Positions 21,324-32,204 are shown, counted from the first letter of the stretch. The stretch: 64,000 bases of DNA from Mucidula mucida (GCA_015501055.1 JADNYV010000107.1:58566-122565), one strand, 5' to 3'. Program-made: numbers and translations. The notes: generated by a model not told the origin, from the sequence alone.

Positions 21324-24300
21324 ACGCAGTCCTGCCGGAGCAGCCATCAAGGGAAGGGTCGTCAGATGCAGAATTTATTTACAGTACGGGTACTGAAACA
21401 TCTAAAATATCATCGACGACTTCACCAACAAAACCTGCGAAAGAAAGATTTGAGCCAAATACGCCCGAGTGGACTGCACAACGGCTAAGAGAAGATGAAG
21501 TGTCGAGAGCAGTGGGAATTTTGAGAGCATGGATGCTGGAGCGGAGAGAGAGAGAAGCAACGGAAGAGAAGGTGATGGCGATCAGAGCGTTGACAAAGGA
21601 AGCTGCGGTGGAAGTTGTGACGGAGTTAAAAAAGTCGAGGAAGTACATCCGGGGAACAAAGGGGCAGGACATGAAACTCCGAGTAACCATAGAGAGCGTA
21701 CACACAGGCTCTGAATGGGAAACGAGTGCCCTTCTTGACAGTGGAGCAACGGGTTCTTGCGTCAATAAAGAATTCGTCGAGAAGAACGGACTCCCGATCA
21801 AGGAGTTACCGGTCAAGCTCCCTGTCTACAATGCGGATGGAACCCTAAACGAGGGAGGAGCAATCGAAGGTTTTGTGGAGGTCCGGATGAAGATCGGAGA
21901 TCACGCCGAAAAGATTGAGTTGGCCGTCACCAATCTCGGCAAAACAAGTATCTTTTTGGGGCTAGATTGGCTACGATATCACAACCCCACGATCAACTGG
22001 ACGGAATCCACATTGACTTTTGACCAATGCCCAGACCGTTGCGGCTATCTACCCGAGTACGACTCACCGGAAGATGAAGGAGAAGACGTAGAAGAGAAGC
22101 TGGAGGAGGGAGAGCGGTTATTTTGGATGGACTGGGACAACTATCGCAAAAGCGGTGAAAAGCTGAGATCACAACAGCCTTCATTTGCTGCTGCACCTTA
22201 CATTGAGGAATTTTCCGATGTATTCAGCAAGGCGGACTTTGACAAGTTACCGGAGCGAAGACCCTGGGATCACGCGATAGAACTTACACCTGGTTCCAAA
22301 CCGGTTGACTGCAAGGTCTATCCCCTTAGTCCATCAGAGCAGAAGGCATTAGACGAGTTCTTGGAGGAAAACATACGCACGGGACGCATACGGCCATCAA
22401 TTTCACCTATGGCATCACCCTTCTTCTTTGTCAAAAAGAAGGATGGAAGCCTTCGGCCAGTACAGGATTATCGGAAGTTGAACGACATGACAATCAAGAA
22501 CCAATATCCCTTGCCGTTGATTCAGGAGCTTATCGACAAGTTGAAGGGAGCAAAGGTTTTTACAAAGATGGATGTCTGATGGGGTTACAATAACATCCGG
22601 ATCAAAGAAGGTGATGAGTGGAAAGCGGCGTTTAGAACAAACCGAGGCCTGTTCGAGCCATCAGTCATGTTCTTTGGACTTACAAATTCGCCGGCAACGT
22701 TCCAATCGTTCATGAATCACATCTTGAAGGAGTTGATTGACGGCGGACACGTAATAGTTTACCTGGACAATATACTTATCTTTACGAACACTCTCGAGGA
22801 ACATAGGCATATTGTACAACCAGTACTAGAGATATTGCGAGTAAATAAGTTGTATTTAAAACCCGAGAAATGTAGTTTTGAGGCACATACTGTAGATTAC
22901 TTGGGAGTTATTGTTGGAGGAGGAGAAGTGAAGATGGATCCGGCAAAAGTGGCCGTAGTGAAGGAATGAAAGGAGCCGACGAAGAAGAAGGAAGTACAGT
23001 CATTCCTGGGCTTCTGCAACTTCTACCGATGTTTCATCCGGGGATTTGCGGGAGTAGCGAAGCCATTGACATTGCTAACCGGGAAGGGCGAATGGGTTTG
23101 GGGAGAGGAGCAGCATGAGGCGTTTGAGGAGCTGAAACGGAGGATGACGGAAGAACCCGTTCTGATCGTACCACGCGACGACGGCAAGTTTCGAGTTGAG
23201 GCAGATTCCTCGAACTATGCCAACGGGGCTGTTCTATCCCAGTTCGTTGAAGGCAAATGGAGACCAGTGGCTTTCCGATCTCGCGCGTTAAATGAAGTTG
23301 AACGCAACTACGAGATCTACGACAAAGAAATGATGGCCATCATGGACTCAATTGATGACTGGAGGCAGTATCTTTTAGGAGCATCGGAGACGGTGGAGGT
23401 TTTTACTGATCATCAGAACCTTCAGTACTTCCGGAAGCCGCAGAAGTTGAACCGGAGGCAGGCGCGATGGGTCACGGAGTTGGCGGAGTATGACATACAG
23501 ATGATTCACAAGCCGGGCAAGACGATGGGAAAAGCTGATGCCTTGTCAAGGATGACAGGCCTTGAGAAGGGGGAAAAAGATAACGAAAACATTGTTTTGC
23601 TGAAACCGGAGTTTTTTATATCACAAATTCAAATTTCTTTACATACAGTAGCTACACCGGAGGACGAATTACTTAACAAAATCAAACAAAGAAATGGAAA
23701 CAAGGACAGATACGTACAAAAAGCATTAGAAAACAAAGAAAAAGGATGGGAAGAGAAGGAAAATGGACTTATTATATGGAAAGATTGTATTTACATACCG
23801 AAGGACAAGGAATTGTGGGGAAGAGTTATTGGAATGCATCATGATGCACAGCTTGCAGGGCATCCGGGACGGTACAAGACTCTCGAGTTGATCACACGCA
23901 TCTATTGGTGGCCAGGAATCAGCCGAGATGTCCGCAAATACGTGGAAGGATGTCAAAAATGCCAGGCCACAAAGTCACATCGCACGAAGCCGGCTGCATC
24001 TCTTCACCCTATTGATGTGCCAAGCGAGCCATGGGAGATAGTAGGGACGGACATGATTGGAGAGCTGCCAGAATCGGGAGGATACAACGCAATCAGCACG
24101 TTTGTGGACCATTTCACAAAGCGATTACGTATCATACCGACACACACCACTCTGACGTCAGAAGGCATGGCCCGCATTTACCGTGATCGCATTTTCCCCA
24201 TACATGGGATGCCACGACAGATGATACATGATCGCGGTCCACAATACCACTCGCGTTTTATGAAGGAGTTGTACCGGTTGTTGGGCATACAGGGAAACTT

Positions 24301-25042
24301 TACAACGGTGTATGATTCACAGGCAAATGGGCAGACAGAACGGCTGAACCAAGAGATAGAACATTTCTTACAGTTATTTGTCAACTACCATCAGAACGAC
24401 TGGCACAAATGGCTACCTTCTGCTGAATTCGTTTACAACGATCGAGTTCACTCGGCAGCCAAAGTCACTCTGTTCTTCGCAGACATGGGCAGACATCCCT
24501 ACAAAGGCACCGCTCCAAAAACGGCATCGAGAAATGAGACTGCGCAGGAGTTTGCCAACGGCATGAGGAAGACATGGGATGAAGTGGGGTCAGCATTGAA
24601 GATGGCAAAAGAGGACATGAAACAGTTTTACGACAGGAAGCAAACAGAGGCAGTAGAGTACAAGGAAGGCCACAAAGTATGGCTGGAAGGGACGAATCTC
24701 AGTATGGACCGACCAATGAAGAAGCTTGATGACAAACGATTCGGGCCGTTCAAAGTGATCAAGAAAGTTGGGACGAGTTCGTACAAGCTCCAGATCCCTC
24801 ACACGTGGAAGAGCATCCATCCCGTGTTCAATGAGGCCCTGTTGACACCTTATCACGAGCCCCAATTCCCGACGCAACCCCGAGACACGTGTCCACCAAT
24901 ACAAGGTTCACTGGAAGGGTTATGGCACACACGAGCAGACATGGGAACCGGCATGCAATCTCAAAAATGCCGACGAAGCTATTTGCAATTTCCACCAGCA
25001 GTACCCGAACAAGCCAAAGCCACCTGCGCTTGCTCGCATTGA
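21206..25042 (+). pseudogene. Pol polyprotein of Chromo-2 with two nonsense codons
   Basis: One reading frame runs through protease (LLDSGATGS, about 21730-21760), RT, RNase H (EADSSNYANGAVLSQF, FTDHQNLQYF), integrase zinc domain (HH...CQKCQ), integrase core with GTD, HDRG and QTERLN giving the D-D-E triad, and a GPF motif (about 24745). TGA at 22577-22579 replaces CGA and TGA at 22967-22969 replaces TGG, judged from Chromo-1. The RT box reads YLDN instead of YLDD, so RT is dead as written. After integrase only the C-terminal half of a chromodomain (QYKVHWKGYGTHEQTWE) remains, out of frame. Confidence 0.92.
21245..21305 (+). promoter_or_regulatory. Candidate -1 frameshift sites in gag-pol overlap
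   Basis: Two heptamers fit X XXY YYZ in the gag frame: GGGTTTA at 21245-21251 and GGGTTTT at 21299-21305. The second is 15 bases before the gag TAG. Pol is open in the -1 frame from 21206. No secondary structure was computed. Confidence 0.45.
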
Positions 25043-25163
25043 AGTTCCCATGTCGCAATTTCCATCACATCTATTCCGACCCATGCCACCGCCTGACACC
25101 GAACCTCTTGACGTCACGCGACCCTCATGGAGCAAATCTGGCGCAGAATGGAACTTGCGCCTT

Positions 25164-25176
25164 AAGGAGGGGGTGA
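25164..25176 (+). other. Polypurine tract of Chromo-2
   Basis: AAGGAGGGGGTGA directly before the 3' LTR, matching Chromo-1. Confidence 0.75.
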
Positions 25177-25953
25177 TGTTATGAATTGCCATATTTTCAC
25201 ACTTTCACATCTTATCATATCTTATCGGGGGCCTTGTCTTATCAACCAACGGACTGTTTCATCATCTGTTTCGTCACCGATAATACTCCTGTTCATTACC
25301 GAAGCCGTACTCATGTCGGACACACGCCTAACACATGGATGACATCATACATGCCGATACCTCATGGATTCCCCATTGTATACACACCACCGACACTCGT
25401 AGCACACATGGTCGTTTCAGTATTATTACTTACATGCAGTTACCACTCGTATTTAATGGTTTCACGGACTACTGTAGCGTTTCGACCGCAAATTCACATA
25501 ACGGGTCACGGGGGTCTTTGAAGTGAAGCTATATATACATCATAATGGGTCACGGACCACTTTGGTCAGGCACGAGCCTCCAAATAAGGAAATTTCAGGT
25601 CCCGCTATAAGCGGAACTGTCCAAAAAAGGCAATTTAAGGGTCTGTGAAGCTGTTCGCTGTAACTTCAGACCATAATGGGTCACAGGCTGTGAAGTTACG
25701 GTCGAAACGCTACAGTAGTAGCATACAACACTGGGTCAAGGGCGTGGAGTTATCCCTAGCGGAAACATGTATGGACAAGGAGTCCCAAACACAGGCTTAC
25801 TAGTATATAAGCAGTAGTGTAGTATCATTGTACTTTAGTTCCGATCTCGTTTATACACCTGGCCTAGCCTAGTCTTACGAACGCGAACGCTTTCTTCCTT
25901 AAGTTCTTGCTGTGGTACCTGGTTGAGTCTTGTGGCTTAGTCAGTCGCTAACA
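25177..25953 (+). repeat. 3' LTR of Chromo-2, interrupted by a MITE
   Basis: 777 bp in total; 531 bp after removing the 244-bp MITE and one TA. The ends TGTTATG and GCTAACA are intact, and CCTCG follows. Confidence 0.93.
25472..25715. mobile_element. 244-bp TA-target MITE, copy 1
   Basis: Termini CTGTAGCGTTTCGACCG are inverted at the other end, with imperfect extension to about 26 bp. TA flanks are at 25470-25471 and 25716-25717. Other LTRs show the empty site GGACTAGTAGC. The interior repeats a CATAATGGGTCAC motif twice. The second copy is at 31584-31827, same length. No coding capacity; TA target suggests mobilisation by a Tc1/mariner-type transposase. Confidence 0.9.
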
Positions 25954-25958
25954 CCTCG

Positions 25959-26439
25959 CAGCCTATGGTGGCTATGCCAGTCGGAAAGGATTTATGGTGA
26001 ATGTCCCAAAGACAAAGGCCATGATCTTTGGAAAACAGCCAGGTATTTGGCCAGTCCTTCAAATTCAAGGCTAAATCATTGAATGGGTCGATGAGCATCA
26101 CTATCTTGGGGTCACACTCTGTTCAAGACCGGGCAGCTTATTCTCACAGATGTATCTCATCAAGTCAATCATGACATGACGGACTGCTAATGTGACTATG
26201 CGGTTGGCGAAGCATTTTGGTGATCTACCTCCTCGAGAAGCGTTGATAGTGTACCGCGCGCGGGTTGCGGCACACCTCACATATGGAGCGGAGCTGGCAT
26301 TAGATGTCTCTAAAGGCTCGCTTGCGCTGCTGGAGGCTGTAGAGGTCCACTTCTTATGCCGGACTCTCCATCTTCATGACCAATCTTGGGAATGTGTCTT
26401 GTACTCAGAGACCGGCCTGCTGTCATTGTGTTTTGTTTG
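25959..26439 (+). pseudogene. LINE reverse transcriptase relic, part 2
   Basis: Continues part 1 in frame across the CCTCG site: AAYGGYASRKGFMVNVPKTKAMIFG, then after two stop codons (near 26072 and 26176) MRLAKHFGDLPPREALIVYR, HLTYGAELALDV and WECVLYSETGLLSL. This is the thumb and C-terminal part of a non-LTR RT. Confidence 0.82.
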
Positions 26440-26970
26440 TGTTAGCAACTGACTATAGCTACAAGACTAAACCAGGTACCACAGAGAGACTTAGGGAAAG
26501 AAAGTGTTTGTGTTCGTAGGACTAGGCTAGGCCAGGTGTATAAACGAGATCGGAACTAAAGTACAATGATGCTACACTACTGCTTATATACTAGTAAGTC
26601 TGTGTTTGGGACTTCTTGTCCATACATGTTTCCGCTAGGGATAACTCCATGCCCTTGACCCAGTGTTGTATGCTACTAGTCCGTGAAACCATTAAATACG
26701 AGTGGTAACTGCATGTGAGTAATAATACTGAAACAACCATGTGTGTTACCAGTGTTGGTGGTATGTATACAATAGGAAGTCCATGAGGTATTGGCATGTA
26801 TGATGTCATCCATGTGTTTGGCGTGTGTCCGACATGAGTACGGCTTTGGTAATGAAAAGGAGTGTGATTGGTGACAAAACAGATGATGAAACAGTCCGTT
26901 GGTTGATAAGACAAGCCCCCAATAAGATATGATGAGATGTGAAATTGTGAAAATATGGCAATTTATAACA
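26440..26970 (-). repeat. Solo LTR of the Chromo family, inverted
   Basis: 531 bp, from TGTTATAAATTGCC (26970) to GCTAACA (26440) on the minus strand. No internal sequence remains. The two flanks do not form a 5-bp duplication. The right flank restarts LINE sequence already present about 80 bp before the LTR on the left. Confidence 0.88.
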
Positions 26971-27186
26971 CATGACCGATCTCGGCTATGCGTCTTGTAC
27001 TCAGAGACCGGCCTGCTGCTATTGCGTTTTGTTCGGGTGGACCGTGCACTATGATTCCTGAGTGGCTTGCTGCAAGCACCGGACACTTGCTTGGTGGTTA
27101 GCTGCCTGGGGGCATACATGGCACTATGGGAGGCATGCCAATCGGGCTGGTTGAGTGATATCTGAAGAGGCCTTTGAAGATGGGGG
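26971..27186 (+). pseudogene. LINE relic, part 3
   Basis: Starts CATGACCGATCTCGGCTATGCGTC, repeating in diverged form the LINE segment at about 26378-26400, then runs VLYSETGLL...RFVRVDRAL. It fades out before 27187, where F-box/DAO spacer homology begins. Confidence 0.65.
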
Positions 27187-28141
27187 AAGCTGATTGGCAG
27201 TCGCCGTATTTGATAGTACATGGGTTCTAGTAGTACTAAACATGTTCAATGGATGTTTGTCCGCGCCACAGGGGAGCTTACCTTGTTCAACACAGAATTG
27301 AAGCTTGAGGCAATTTCGAGGGAGATGTAGGTGCAAGGAAGTGCAGGGATGCAGATCTGCTAAAGACCATGGAGGGACGAGGTCGACCCGATTGCCGGTG
27401 GATGTAGTGGCCGGTATCTCCGTGTTCGAGTTACTACCCGACTCTCATCATGTCTGCCCGTCTTGCCATACAGAGCGTACTTCTCTTGCATCCGTCGCCG
27501 TGGACTTGAAATTGGACGTTTGAAATCATGTTCTCTTCAACTAGTAAGGCACAGTGGGCGCTGCTAAGTGTGCTGTGATTTTCTTGATGAAAAACTTCTC
27601 TAACTCACCGGTTAGAAACAACACGCAAGGCTTGTCAGAAACTTGATCTGTCACGGATCTCTGCTCGGACATATCTTATCGTCTTGTCCTCGGTAAGATC
27701 TTTCATCAATTCCGAGATTGTCAACTCAGATTCAGCTCAGCTCGCACTCCGGCAACTTGATAAAACCCACAGTCTCGCATGTCCGTCGACTGCTGGTCCG
27801 CTGTACGATAGCTCTACGCGTTATCCAATTCCTATCGCCCAGCTCCATAATCAGGTTCTAATTACCTGCGAAGTACTGAACGAGCACCTTGAAAGTCTTT
27901 GCCATAACCTCTCATCCGAGGCGGTCATTCACGTCCATCATCACCCGGGGTCTGCACGTCCTCCGCGCTGAACCCTACATGGACCTGTAGCTCGTCAGGG
28001 TGCCGCGGATGAACACGACGTGGTCGTTCTCCGAGCACTTTCCAAAGTCGCGGTCGCGGGATTGGTATTTAACATGAACGTGTTCAGCATGTTGGACCAT
28101 CAGCATCAGTCCCACTCAGACTCAGCTTCTCTAACTCAACA
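27187..28141. promoter_or_regulatory. DAO-C upstream region; F-box partner lost
   Basis: 27187-27440 matches the F-box 5' region (14170-14430) at moderate identity but the F-box gene itself is replaced by LINE sequence. From 27447 to the DAO-C start the sequence matches the DAO-B upstream region almost exactly, including the 95-codon open frame and the TATTTAA box. Confidence 0.65.
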
Positions 28142-29654
28142 ATGTCTATTGCCTCATCTCCTGACTTCTTCTTGACTCGCCTCGGCGGCGAGCTCGTCCT
28201 TCAGCAAGGCCAGCCCATTACACCCAACCCAGACGCGCCGAAGAAGCGTATCTTGGTTGTTGGAGGCGGTGTTACAGGCTTCACTGTAGGTGTTTGTTAT
28301 TATCTTTTGATCTCCATATACTAACAGTCCCTTCAGACAGCTTGGGCGCTTCTAGATGCCGGCTACGACGTCACCATCATCGCTGAGCGTTGGGCGGATC
28401 CCAAAAACCGAATCACGTCTCAAATTGCCGGAGCTCTCTGGGAATTCCCGCCAGCTGTTTGCGGCAAACACACCGATGTACATGGTTGTCTTCATAACTT
28501 GATCATCGTGTGCTTACCTTGGATCGCAGGTCATCTCATTGCACAACTCGAAGCGCTGGTGCATGACCGCCTACCGCGCTTTCGACAAACTACAAGAGAT
28601 CATGCCTCGCGATGACTATCTCGATCATGGCGTGCAGATGCGCATGGCCAACTTCTTCTTCGACCAGAAGATGGAGGATATGCCTGATCGTGGCCAGCTG
28701 GACAAGTTTGAGGAGATCATGGCGCAGAAGGATGTATGTTGTCTTCACTACTATTGTGGAAGCGACGATTTTAACGACTACGTTAGATCAAGGGCGTCAG
28801 GCGCGATGGCAACATCGTACATGAACACAAAGTCAATCAAAAGGCTGGCGTTGTCGACGCCTATCAACATCTCGCCCCAGTCATCGACACCGACGCTTGC
28901 ATGCACTGGCTTCGATTCGTGCTCGTCTGCAAAGGCGCAGTCATGGAGACGCGGCGCATCAACGGGGATCTACTTGACCAAGAGGAAGAATTGCTCTCCG
29001 AGTACGGCGCTGACGCGATTGTTAACGCTACTGGCTTGGCCGGTCTCGAACTTGCTGGGGATGCCTCCGTCTACCCACTTCGAGGCGCTCTCATCCGGGT
29101 TGTCAACGATGGCAGCAAATTCCCCAAAATCACCGAGGCGCTTGCTGTCACTCACGATGACACTCGAGGGGAAGACGAGGATATCGTATTCATCGTCCCC
29201 CGCAATGACAACACGCTCATCCTTGGTGGTAAGTCACTTTCGTGTATCCCTCTATACATCGTTGTTCATTCGGATACCTTCAGGCTTGGCCCAACCACAT
29301 AGACACGAACTGGATCTCACACTGGACAGCCCCGAAATCATACGCATGCGCCAGCGCTGCAACAACTTTGTACCCGGCCTTGAGCATGCCGAGTACGACC
29401 CCGACGCACCCTTGGTGCAAGGTCTTCGCCCTTTCCGGGGCTCCAATGTCCGCGTTGAGCGTGAGTTACGCTCACGGTCAGACGGGTCGATGAGCCGCAT
29501 TGTCCATTCTTACGGACAGGGTGGCGCCGGTTTCTCGCTGTCCTTTGGATGTGCTAGCGACGTGTTGGAATTGATTCGGGAGGTAGAGGCTGATCTGCCT
29601 GCCACGAAGATGTCGTTCAGCAGACGGCATCAGTGTGCAGAGGCTCAGCCGTAG
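28142..29654 (+). CDS. DAO-C: D-amino-acid-oxidase-like, intact, chimeric
   Basis: Exons 28142-28285, 28337-28477, 28530-28733, 28787-29228, 29284-29654 give 433 aa with all phases consistent. FAD loop GGGVTG (41-46), NATGL, PLRGALIRVVND, NVRVERE (the usual position of the substrate-carboxylate Arg in DAO) and HSYGQGGAGFSLSFGCA are all present. The 5' part to about 28996 matches DAO-B almost exactly, while the 3' part follows DAO-D (RQRCNNFVPGLEHAEYDPDAP). No SKL terminus; it ends AEAQP. Likely a flavin oxidase of small amines or D-amino acids, substrate unknown. Confidence 0.88.
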
Positions 29655-29924
29655 ATTAACGGACGCTACGGTCAACTAAGTTATTTCTATCTATTCCATT
29701 TTTCAATTCATTTTCATTCGTTTTCGCGCGCGCCAAGTTGTTCAGCTTGTGGAAGTAATCACTACAGTGTTTTTTACAAACCCATCGCTTGCCCAATTTG
29801 TCGGGCGGTCCAGTATCCCAAGAAATTGCAGCACAAGCAAACAAAACGCCGCCGATAAAATCCTAGGTGCTAAGCATACATTCACAAAAGCGAGATTACT
29901 TGGACCAAATATCAAATCGTCAGA

Positions 29925-30290
29925 GGTGCATATCGATAAGCAGATGAGCAGGAGGAATAAACGGCGTCGTTGGAGCGGAATAATCGTCTAACCTCGGCCT
30001 TTCAGTCGAGTAAGAAGACTGGTGTGAATCCTCCGGGCATGGAGGCTACGATGCTGGCGTAGCATCGAAGGTAGAGTGCAACATCTCGGAAGCTGGTTGC
30101 TGTATTATGACTGGCCATGGGGAGGGAGCAACAAAATGGGGCATGGGTGAGAAGTGTGGTGTCGGTGCAGGGACAATAGAGGAAGATATATTCACTGTGA
30201 TCGCGGAGGGACAGATTGAGGTAGCGTGTTGAATATAAGTAGAGTGAAAGTTTGATGAACGAGCCAACGATGATTTTGGGCGCGGGCGCG
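29925..30290 (-). pseudogene. Decayed tail of nucleotidyltransferase-like gene
   Basis: GCAGATGAGCAGGAGGAATAAACGG and following sequence align with 16975 onward and with the complement of the end of the gene at 51695-53167. The reading frame is broken by deletions. As in the other copies it is convergent to a DAO gene. Confidence 0.7.
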
Positions 30291-30908
30291 AGCACGGAGT
30301 TTCTGTGAGAGAAAGTTTAAAGAAGGGCGGCGGGATGAAGGATCAGAGACCACAACACCGTCCACGTGGGCAATTTTCCGCAACAGCATCATCCAAAGAT
30401 GTCGATACCTAGATAAGTTGAGAAGTGACGTCCTGAAGAAGAAACAAAGCGCCTTATGGCACAGCATGGTGTGGCATCTAGGCTGCTCACTCAACTCATA
30501 ATCGACTAGCTCGAACTGACCTTGATGGGCCCGGTGACTGCGAAGCGAGATTCATCTGTGGCACCTGTCCTCAAATGTGGCGCCCAGGCAGTGCTCTTAA
30601 TAGGGTGTAACGTGTCCTGCACACCTACAATGCGGGCTGTTCAATGAACTCATAAACGTGCGTTCGCCCTCTTATCGCAACTTTATCGACACAGTATAGT
30701 ACTCCTCGTGCTGACTCCAGAGATGATGATCTGCCTCGTGTCAGGCATCACAGCCTCTGTGTCTCATAAGGCGGATCAAACTCAAAGCATTCGCGATTAC
30801 CGTTGTTCAACACGCACCTCAACTTCTTTGCCGCTCAATCGCCACACTCGTGTTCTCTCCGCATATATGCACTTGTAACTATTCTTCTCTCAAATTCAAA
30901 CCGCCAGC
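30291..30908. other. Intergenic, T2 promoter
   Basis: No supported gene. A TATA-like GCATATATGC lies at 30861-30870, about 40 bp upstream of the T2 ATG. Confidence 0.5.
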
Positions 30909-31469
30909 ATGAACCCCTCCAAGACCACTCCTACTCCATTCCATAAGCGCGTCTTTTCCCGACTTGAATCCTTCTACTACACCAGCATACATCGGAGGAT
31001 AGTTATCGCAGCACAATGCTGCGCAATCTTCGTCCTCCTCACCGCCGGCTATGCCGCCTTCTCAGTCCTCGGCTACGCCTTGCTCTCCGTCTCCACAATC
31101 CCCACCGGCAACGTCCTCTCCGTCCTCTACGCATCCCTCATCGGCGGGATCATCCTCATCCCCATAGTCTGCATCACATCCGAATACACATATGAGTATG
31201 TGTATGACCACCACTTGGCAGCGTACTATACTCCACAGCTAGTCGCCAGGTATTGGATGAAGTATGTTCCCCGCGTTTTCATTACGCCTGTTTACATTGG
31301 CGGTAACGCGCTGGGTATGACGATTTTGGGACGGTCGTCTTTTGACGGGACTCGTATAGATATGGGCCACTTGGTCGCAACGAGTGCTTTGGGAGGATTT
31401 ATGTGCGAAGTGATCTACGAGGTCATTAGACGATTGGTATTAATCTGCGGTAGTGACCGTGCTCCGTGA
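30909..31469 (+). CDS. T2: small multi-pass membrane protein
   Basis: 186 aa, single exon, ATG at 30909. Four hydrophobic stretches: about residues 30-60 (FVLLTAGYAAFSVLGYALLSV), 70-90 (LYASLIGGIILIPIVCI), 118-140 (FITPVYIGGNALGMTILG) and 152-180 (HLVATSALGGFMCEVIYEVI). It shares the pattern LGYAL-S--TIP-G--LSV-YA-LIG, then P---GG-ALG--IL, then GHLVA-SALGG, with T1, T3 and T4. I recognise no named family. The conserved GHLVA-SALGG and GG-ALG suggest packed helices. It is intact and likely expressed from the TATA promoter. Confidence 0.7.
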   Translation: MNPSKTTPTPFHKRVFSRLESFYYTSIHRRIVIAAQCCAIFVLLTAGYAAFSVLGYALLSVSTIPTGNVLSVLYASLIGGIILIPIVCITSEYTYEYVYDHHLAAYYTPQLVARYWMKYVPRVFITPVYIGGNALGMTILGRSSFDGTRIDMGHLVATSALGGFMCEVIYEVIRRLVLICGSDRAP

Positions 31470-31477
31470 CGTGAAAC

Positions 31478-31545
31478 ACATGGGTTGGGTAATCTGCTTC
31501 TAGCTTTAGATACATGGGTTGGGTAATCTTCTTCTAGCTTTAGAT
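31478..31545 (+). repeat. 34-bp tandem duplication
   Basis: Two adjacent 34-bp units starting ACATGGGTTGGGTAATCT, one mismatch, just after the T2 stop. Confidence 0.8.
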
Positions 31546-31583
31546 AAATGTCGTTAATTGTCCTTTGTTGCGCAATAAGTATA

Positions 31584-31827
31584 CTGTAGTGTTTCGACCG
31601 CAAATTCACATAACGGGTCACGGGGGTCTTTGAAGTGAAGCTATATATACATCATAATGGGTCACGGACCACTTTGGTCAGGCACGAGCCTCCAAATAAG
31701 GAAATTTCAGGTCCCGCTATAAGCGGAACTGTCCAAAAAAGGCAATTTAAGGGTCTGTGAAGCTGTTCGCTGTAACTTCAGACCATAATGGGTCACAGGC
31801 TGTGAAGTTACGGTCGAAACGCTACAG
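31584..31827. mobile_element. 244-bp TA-target MITE, copy 2
   Basis: Same length as the copy at 25472-25715. I see one difference, C to T at position 7 of the left terminus. TA at 31582-31583 and 31828-31829. Confidence 0.9.
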
Positions 31828-32204
31828 TATACAGTTGTCATTGATTCTAAATTGTCATCCCGAGAAAAAGTAGACCATGTACACGAGCCTGAGAGATCGA
31901 TGCTCAGAAGAGGTCGTCATCAGACGTTCTCGGATAGCCTTTGGGTCTATGTATAAGTGTGGCACCCGCGAGATCAGCGCGTGTAGGCTCTTCAATGAAG
32001 TATCCACATTCCCGTGCCTTGTCAACACAGCACTAGTGACTGAATATACATGCTCATTCAATTACACGTCTCAACAGCTCACCACGAGGACTTCACAGCA
32101 TCAAGTTCCCTCCCAAATCAAGCTTCGGCTTCTCTTACTTCAGCGCGGCGCCCATTGCTCATATATAACCTTCTCAAGCGTACCACTATCCACTCCAACG
32201 TACC

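Larger units (their letters stand above)
19266..25953 (+). mobile_element. Chromo-2: near-complete Ty3/gypsy chromovirus
   Basis: 5' LTR 19266-19794, gag, pol in order protease-RT-RNase H-integrase, remnant chromodomain, purine tract and 3' LTR 25177-25953. A 5-bp target duplication CCTCG flanks it (19261-19265 and 25954-25958). The target is a LINE RT reading frame. Integrase-before-LTR order and the chromodomain remnant place it in the chromovirus clade. It is disabled by nonsense codons, not by gross deletion. Its 3' LTR later received a 244-bp MITE. Confidence 0.95.

Noticed and set aside
21379..21816. 145-codon minus-strand frame opposite pol
   Set aside because: Antisense shadow of pol with no features of its own.
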